Assembly: GCA_025980505.1 (NCBI GenBank)
Contig: JAICXI010000050.1
Location: 1-8,973, forward strand
DNA length: 8,973 nucleotides
DNA from: a bacterium
GTDB lineage: Bacteria > Oederibacteriota > Muellerivitia > Muellerivitales > Muellerivitaceae
Reading direction: 5' to 3'
How positions within the stretch are numbered: the first letter of the stretch is position 1; every line of letters starts with the position of its first letter. The position numbers were made by a program, and so were the translations under genes. Of this stretch, positions 5,857-8,973 are shown piece by piece. The notes under the pieces were generated by a model. That model had not been told where the DNA came from. It ran no database searches and saw only the letters and a list, made by a program, of their open reading frames with translations.

Positions 5857-5892
5857 ATTAAAAAAACAAATTCCGGGGTTTGCCCGGCCTTT
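5857..5892 (-). terminator. Terminator of the der-to-merR operon
   Basis: On the minus strand CCGGG and CCCGG form a stem around CAAAC, extended by AAA with TTT across a two-base mismatch, then AATTTG and a run of seven T. It starts 17 bases after the MerR gene and ends about 12 bases before the -35 of the tRNA promoter. The stem is short, so efficiency is uncertain, but its position is what an operon end would need. Confidence 0.55.
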
Positions 5893-5909
5893 GGTTTTTG
5901 AATAAACGC

Positions 5910-6329
5910 TTAATCTAGGTTGTGTTTTTTCAAAATGGCGTAAGAGGATTCCAAAAGGCGCCGAAATTCACGCATTTTTTCAGTCGATGCGGCTGGGGTG
6001 GCCCGGGGCTCCCCGGCTTGCGGAGAATGGCCGGGAACGGAAGGGGCTTCCTCTTTTGCGGGCTCCAATCGATCCAGTTCTCCCCTCTCCTCCAATTCCT
6101 CCAATTTCTTGATGGCCCCGGCGATGGTGTATTTTTCCTCGTAAAGAAGCCGTTGGATGGCCGTCGCCACCCGGATGTCCCTGTTCCGATAGGTTCTTTG
6201 TCCGGTGACGGACTTTTGGGGATTGAGTTTTTTGAATTCGCTTTCCCAGTAACGCAGGACATAGGGCTTGACGCCCAAGAGGTCGGAGACTTCCCCGATC
6301 GTGTAAAACAACTTTTCCGGTTCAGGCAT
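5910..6329 (-). CDS. MerR-family transcriptional regulator
   Basis: A 139-residue DNA-binding protein. The N-terminal winged helix is clear: FYTIGEVSDLLGVKPYVLRYWESEF in pieces at 8-32, then GQRTYRNRDI (43-52) and RLLYEEKYTIAGAIKKLEE (60-78) as the recognition wing and helices. A proline- and alanine-rich linker (about 88-115) leads to a short helix at the C-terminus (118-136). There is no cysteine, so it is not a metal sensor of the classic MerR kind, and no ligand domain is seen. This type commonly sits beside HU/IHF genes in bacterial genomes, but its targets are not established. The start is ATG at 6329, 15 bases after the HU/IHF stop, with GAGGA overlapping that stop (12-base spacing, slightly long). 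It is the last gene of the operon. Confidence 0.9.
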   Translation of the reverse strand: MPEPEKLFYTIGEVSDLLGVKPYVLRYWESEFKKLNPQKSVTGQRTYRNRDIRVATAIQRLLYEEKYTIAGAIKKLEELEERGELDRLEPAKEEAPSVPGHSPQAGEPRATPAASTEKMREFRRLLESSYAILKKHNLD

Positions 6330-6344
6330 GATGATTGACGGTCC

Positions 6345-6617
6345 TCATCCCTTCAGTTTTTTCTTTAAGAGGGGGCTGGGCTTGAAAAACAACACCTTAC
6401 GCGCGGCCAGCGGGATCCGCTTGCCGGTTTTGGGGTTACGGGCAAGTCTGGCCGGCCTCTTGCGCCATTCCCAGGTTCCCAAACCCACTATAGAAACTTT
6501 TTTTCCCTGCCGCAAGGCGTCCGTGATGGAGTTAAAAAAGGAATCGAGGGCCAAGTCGGCCTGCTGCTGGGTCAAACCCAATCGGGCCAGGCTTTTTAAA
6601 AGGTCTTTCCGTGTCAC
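6345..6617 (-). CDS. HU/IHF-family DNA-binding protein, IhfA-like
   Basis: A 90-residue nucleoid protein that bends DNA as a dimer. The N-terminal helices (3-38) are followed by the strand GLGTWEWRKR (45-54) and the beta-arm with RNPKTG at 60-65. Pro62 is the residue that intercalates in HU and IHF. The body ends with FFKPSPLLKK (77-86). The sequence IPLAARKV (68-75) resembles IhfA more than HU, as does the pairing with a MerR-type gene downstream. No IhfB partner is seen, so a homodimer is possible. The start is GTG at 6617, supported by AGGAA 7 bases upstream. It follows gpsA by 24 bases in the same operon. Confidence 0.93.
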   Translation of the reverse strand: MTRKDLLKSLARLGLTQQQADLALDSFFNSITDALRQGKKVSIVGLGTWEWRKRPARLARNPKTGKRIPLAARKVLFFKPSPLLKKKLKG

Positions 6618-6641
6618 TGGTTTTTCCTGGTTTGGGTTCGT

Positions 6642-7640
6642 TTAAAACGATTGTTCGGGTTTGGCCGAGCGGGACAAAAGGGAGTGGGCCGCTTCCTTGG
6701 CGGTCTTGTCCTTAAAAAGCACTTCGTAGACCTCGGAAGTAATAGGAACTTCCACTTGGCATTGTTGGGCCAAGTCGATGGCGGCATGGGACGTTTTGAC
6801 GCCCTCCGCCACCATGACCATTTCCTTCAACGCTTGTTCGAGGGTGGCACCCTTCCCTATTTTTTCACCCAAGAGCCGGTTTCGGCTGTGCCGGCTGGTG
6901 CAGGTCACGATCAAATCACCCATGCCGGCCAACCCGGAAAAGGTGGAGGCTTGCGCCCCCAAGGCCACGCCCAGGCGGGTCATCTCGTGCAGGCCGCGGG
7001 TCATGATGGCGGCCTTGGTGTTGTCGCCTAACCCTAAGCCGTCCGTAATGCCGGCGGCAATGGCGATCACGTTCTTGAGGGCCCCCCCCAGCTCCACGCC
7101 GGCCAGATCCCTGGACGTATAAACCCGGAAATAATCGGAGTGAAATGCCTCTTGTATGGTTTTGGAGAGATTTTCGTCTTCCGAGGCGGCCACGACGGTG
7201 GTAGGCATCTTACGGGAAACTTCCTCAGCGTGACTTGGGCCTGAAATGACTGCGACAGGAACGCCCCCTTTCAAGCTTTGCTTCAACACTTCGCTCATGC
7301 GCAAATGGGAGGATTCCTCAAGCCCCTTGCTGGCACAAACAACCCAAGCTCCCCGCGGCCAAGCCGGGACCGCCCGGACCATGGTGGAACGAACCCCGTG
7401 GGACGGAACAGCCATCACAACCCCTTCCCTTCCGGATAGGGCCAGGGACATATCGGAGGTCACTGTGATTTCCCGGGGCAGAAGGATGCCCGGGAGGAGC
7501 TTTTTGTCCTCCCGGGTCTGGGCCAATTGCCCGGCTTTGGCGGCGTCATATTCCCAAAGGGATATGTCGTGGCCAGCCCGCCTTAAGTGTAAACTTAAAG
7601 CGATTCCCCAGCTCCCGGCGCCTAAAACACACAATTTCAT
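6642..7640 (-). CDS. gpsA: Glycerol-3-phosphate dehydrogenase [NAD(P)+]
   Basis: A cytoplasmic enzyme that reduces dihydroxyacetone phosphate to sn-glycerol-3-phosphate, the backbone for phospholipids. The 332 residues are full length. The nucleotide-binding loop GAGSWG is at 7-12. AVPSHGVR (77-84), SKGLE (104-108) and SGPSHAEEV (133-141) follow. The block GALKNVIAIAAGI (186-198) carries the catalytic Lys189. The helical C-terminal domain contains GLAGMGDLIVTCTS (236-249) and SRNR (252-255), which contact substrate and cofactor. ATG at 7640 is preceded by AGAGGA at good spacing, 15 bases after plsY. Its product is the direct substrate of PlsY, so the adjacency makes metabolic sense. Confidence 0.97.
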   Translation of the reverse strand: MKLCVLGAGSWGIALSLHLRRAGHDISLWEYDAAKAGQLAQTREDKKLLPGILLPREITVTSDMSLALSGREGVVMAVPSHGVRSTMVRAVPAWPRGAWVVCASKGLEESSHLRMSEVLKQSLKGGVPVAVISGPSHAEEVSRKMPTTVVAASEDENLSKTIQEAFHSDYFRVYTSRDLAGVELGGALKNVIAIAAGITDGLGLGDNTKAAIMTRGLHEMTRLGVALGAQASTFSGLAGMGDLIVTCTSRHSRNRLLGEKIGKGATLEQALKEMVMVAEGVKTSHAAIDLAQQCQVEVPITSEVYEVLFKDKTAKEAAHSLLSRSAKPEQSF

Positions 7641-7655
7641 ATGAATTCCTCTGGT

Positions 7656-8264
7656 TTAATTCTTCGCTTTTTTTCGGCCGACCTTATTTTCAGTTCCGCC
7701 GAGTATCCGTTTGATGTTTTGGCGATGGGTCCACCAGACCATGATGGCCGCGAACAGGGCCAAGCCCGAAGCCCAGGCGCTTTTTCCAAGGATGAAAAAG
7801 GCGGAAACCGCCATGGTAGTGACGCCCAAAAGGCTGCCAACTGAAATCATCCGGGTCAAACCCAGGGCCAAGGCAAAGACCACCGTGCCCAAGGCGCTTT
7901 CCAGGGGTAAAAGGCTGTAAAAAACGCCGATGCTTACCCCGATGCCTTTCCCACCCTTGAACTTGAGGAAAACCGAAAAAATATTCCCCAAAAGGACGGC
8001 GAGCCCGCAAAAAACCTCGAGGCGGTTGTCACCGGGGGTGAAAAACCGGGGTAACGACACGGCGGCCGCACCCTTGGCGATATCCAGCCCCAAGGTGGCT
8101 ATTCCCCACCCGGCACCCACCACCCGCCAGACGTTGGTCATGCCGATGTTACCGCTGCCCCGGGTGCGGACATCCACTCCCTTGATCCATTTAACCATCC
8201 AATAGCCAAAAGGAACGGAGCCCACGAGATAGGCGGCCGCAAGTAAAAGGAAGGCGGTGGTCAT
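7656..8264 (-). CDS. plsY: Glycerol-3-phosphate acyltransferase PlsY
   Basis: An integral inner-membrane enzyme that acylates glycerol-3-phosphate with acyl phosphate to give lysophosphatidic acid. It has 202 residues with several hydrophobic segments (about 3-25, 50-70, 83-101, 112-135, 140-175). Motif 1, GSGNIGMTNVWR, is at 36-47 with Ser37 and Arg47. Motif 2 has KFKGGKG (101-107) intact, but the usual G-H-x-x-P before it reads GNIFS (93-97): His becomes Asn94 and Pro becomes Ser97. Motif 3, HRQNIKRILGGTE, is at 180-192 and complete. The ATG overlaps the der stop in ATGA, suggesting translational coupling. Acyl phosphate normally comes from PlsX, which is not in this window. Confidence 0.95.
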   Translation of the reverse strand: MTTAFLLLAAAYLVGSVPFGYWMVKWIKGVDVRTRGSGNIGMTNVWRVVGAGWGIATLGLDIAKGAAAVSLPRFFTPGDNRLEVFCGLAVLLGNIFSVFLKFKGGKGIGVSIGVFYSLLPLESALGTVVFALALGLTRMISVGSLLGVTTMAVSAFFILGKSAWASGLALFAAIMVWWTHRQNIKRILGGTENKVGRKKAKN

Positions 8265-8973
8265 GGTTTCTTGGGCTTATCCTTTTTCGGGTTGGGCTTC
8301 CGGTGTTGGTTCCGCCGGGGGTTAAAGTTCCGCTTAAAACCTGTTTTTTTATATTCTTTCTTATCGGCCTTTTCCATCAGCACGATCTGAAGGGGGGTGG
8401 ACCTCATCTCCAAAGCCTCCCTCAACTCGGATTCCAGGTACCGCATGTAAGCGGGGGTGGCGCTTTCTTTTTGGTTTGCGAACACCTCGAAAGCGGGAGG
8501 ATGTCCCACCCGCTGATAGCCGTAGAGTATTTTAATCTGATGGCCCCCCCTAAAGGGAGGCGAAGTTTTACCGACCGCCGCCTGCAAGGCTAAGTTGACC
8601 TGTCGGGTTGGCACCTGGCGGCAGCTTTCCTCGTAGACGGAATAAACCGCGGGGAGCACCCGTTCCAGGTTGAGGCCGGTTTTGGCCGAAACGAACAAAA
8701 CGGGCGCGAAATGGATGAGGCGCAGTTCCCTTTTGGTGATCCTTTCGGCTCGCGCCTGTTCGGCGCCCGTGGGATGGATATCCCACTTGTTGATGACGAT
8801 CACCACGGGCCGGAAGGCCTGGGAAATGATGCGGCTGATGGTCACATCCTGGTGGGTGATGCCCTTTTCCCCGTCCAAGACCAGGAGGGCCACCTGGCAG
8901 GTTTGCAATTCGTAAAGGGCCTGTTCCACGCTCAATTTTTCAATGCGGCTGTCCTGCTTTTGGGAGGACCGGA
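8261..8973 (-). CDS. der: Ribosome-assembly GTPase Der (EngA), N-terminal part outside window
   Basis: Der has two tandem GTPase domains and a KH-like domain and helps assemble the 50S ribosomal subunit. Only the C-terminal 237 codons are visible: the frame stays open to the window edge, beginning just after the G3 region of the second GTPase domain. Within it are VALLVLDGEKGITHQD, the G4 motif NKWD (bases 8780-8791) and the G5 motif SAKTG (8675-8689). The KH-like domain follows, with FRGGHQIKILYGYQ and the YMRYLESELREA helix. The protein ends in a very basic tail of about 37 residues rich in Lys, Arg, Asn and Pro, longer than the core family needs. The stop overlaps the plsY start by four bases. 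Confidence 0.95.
   Translation of the reverse strand, partial: RSSQKQDSRIEKLSVEQALYELQTCQVALLVLDGEKGITHQDVTISRIISQAFRPVVIVINKWDIHPTGAEQARAERITKRELRLIHFAPVLFVSAKTGLNLERVLPAVYSVYEESCRQVPTRQVNLALQAAVGKTSPPFRGGHQIKILYGYQRVGHPPAFEVFANQKESATPAYMRYLESELREALEMRSTPLQIVLMEKADKKEYKKTGFKRNFNPRRNQHRKPNPKKDKPKKP

Overview
The window looks like chromosomal housekeeping DNA from a Gram-negative-type bacterium of moderate GC (I estimate mid-50s percent). The order der - plsY - gpsA - HU/IHF gene - merR-type gene on one strand recalls Deltaproteobacteria and several uncultured candidate phyla. The sequence alone does not fix the phylum. All three tRNA genes encode their CCA ends, and the one clear promoter is a standard sigma-70 type.

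Layout. On the + strand, 1-666 is the 3' part of a Xer-like tyrosine recombinase. A 461-bp non-coding stretch follows, then a class I/II PLP aminotransferase (1128-2288). From there to the end all genes lie on the - strand, converging on the aminotransferase. The gap between the convergent genes (2289-2630) holds a MITE-like element with 18-bp terminal inverted repeats, an apparent 8-bp target duplication and three internal hairpins. Read 5' to 3', the - strand carries: der (truncated at the window edge), plsY (ATGA overlap with der), gpsA, an IhfA-like HU/IHF gene and a MerR-type regulator, ending at a terminator. Next comes a good promoter driving two tandem proline tRNAs (CGG, then GGG anticodon). 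They are followed by acyP, an RpoD-type sigma factor without region 1.1, apt, tRNA-Arg(CCT), a terminator-like hairpin, and a membrane-anchored TPR protein of YfgM type.

How the genes relate. PlsY and GpsA act together in making phosphatidic acid: GpsA makes glycerol-3-phosphate and PlsY acylates it. Der is a ribosome-assembly GTPase. Apt salvages adenine, and acylphosphatase hydrolyses acyl phosphates. The sigma factor, the HU/IHF protein and the MerR protein are the transcription and nucleoid-level components. The cluster mixes translation, membrane lipid and regulation genes, which is ordinary for a core-genome locus.

I found no CRISPR array, prophage, toxin-antitoxin module, biosynthetic cluster or defence system. 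The most interesting items are the MITE-like element, the unusual active-site context of the aminotransferase, a changed motif 2 in PlsY, and the hairpin-rich leader and spacer of the tRNA-Pro pair.
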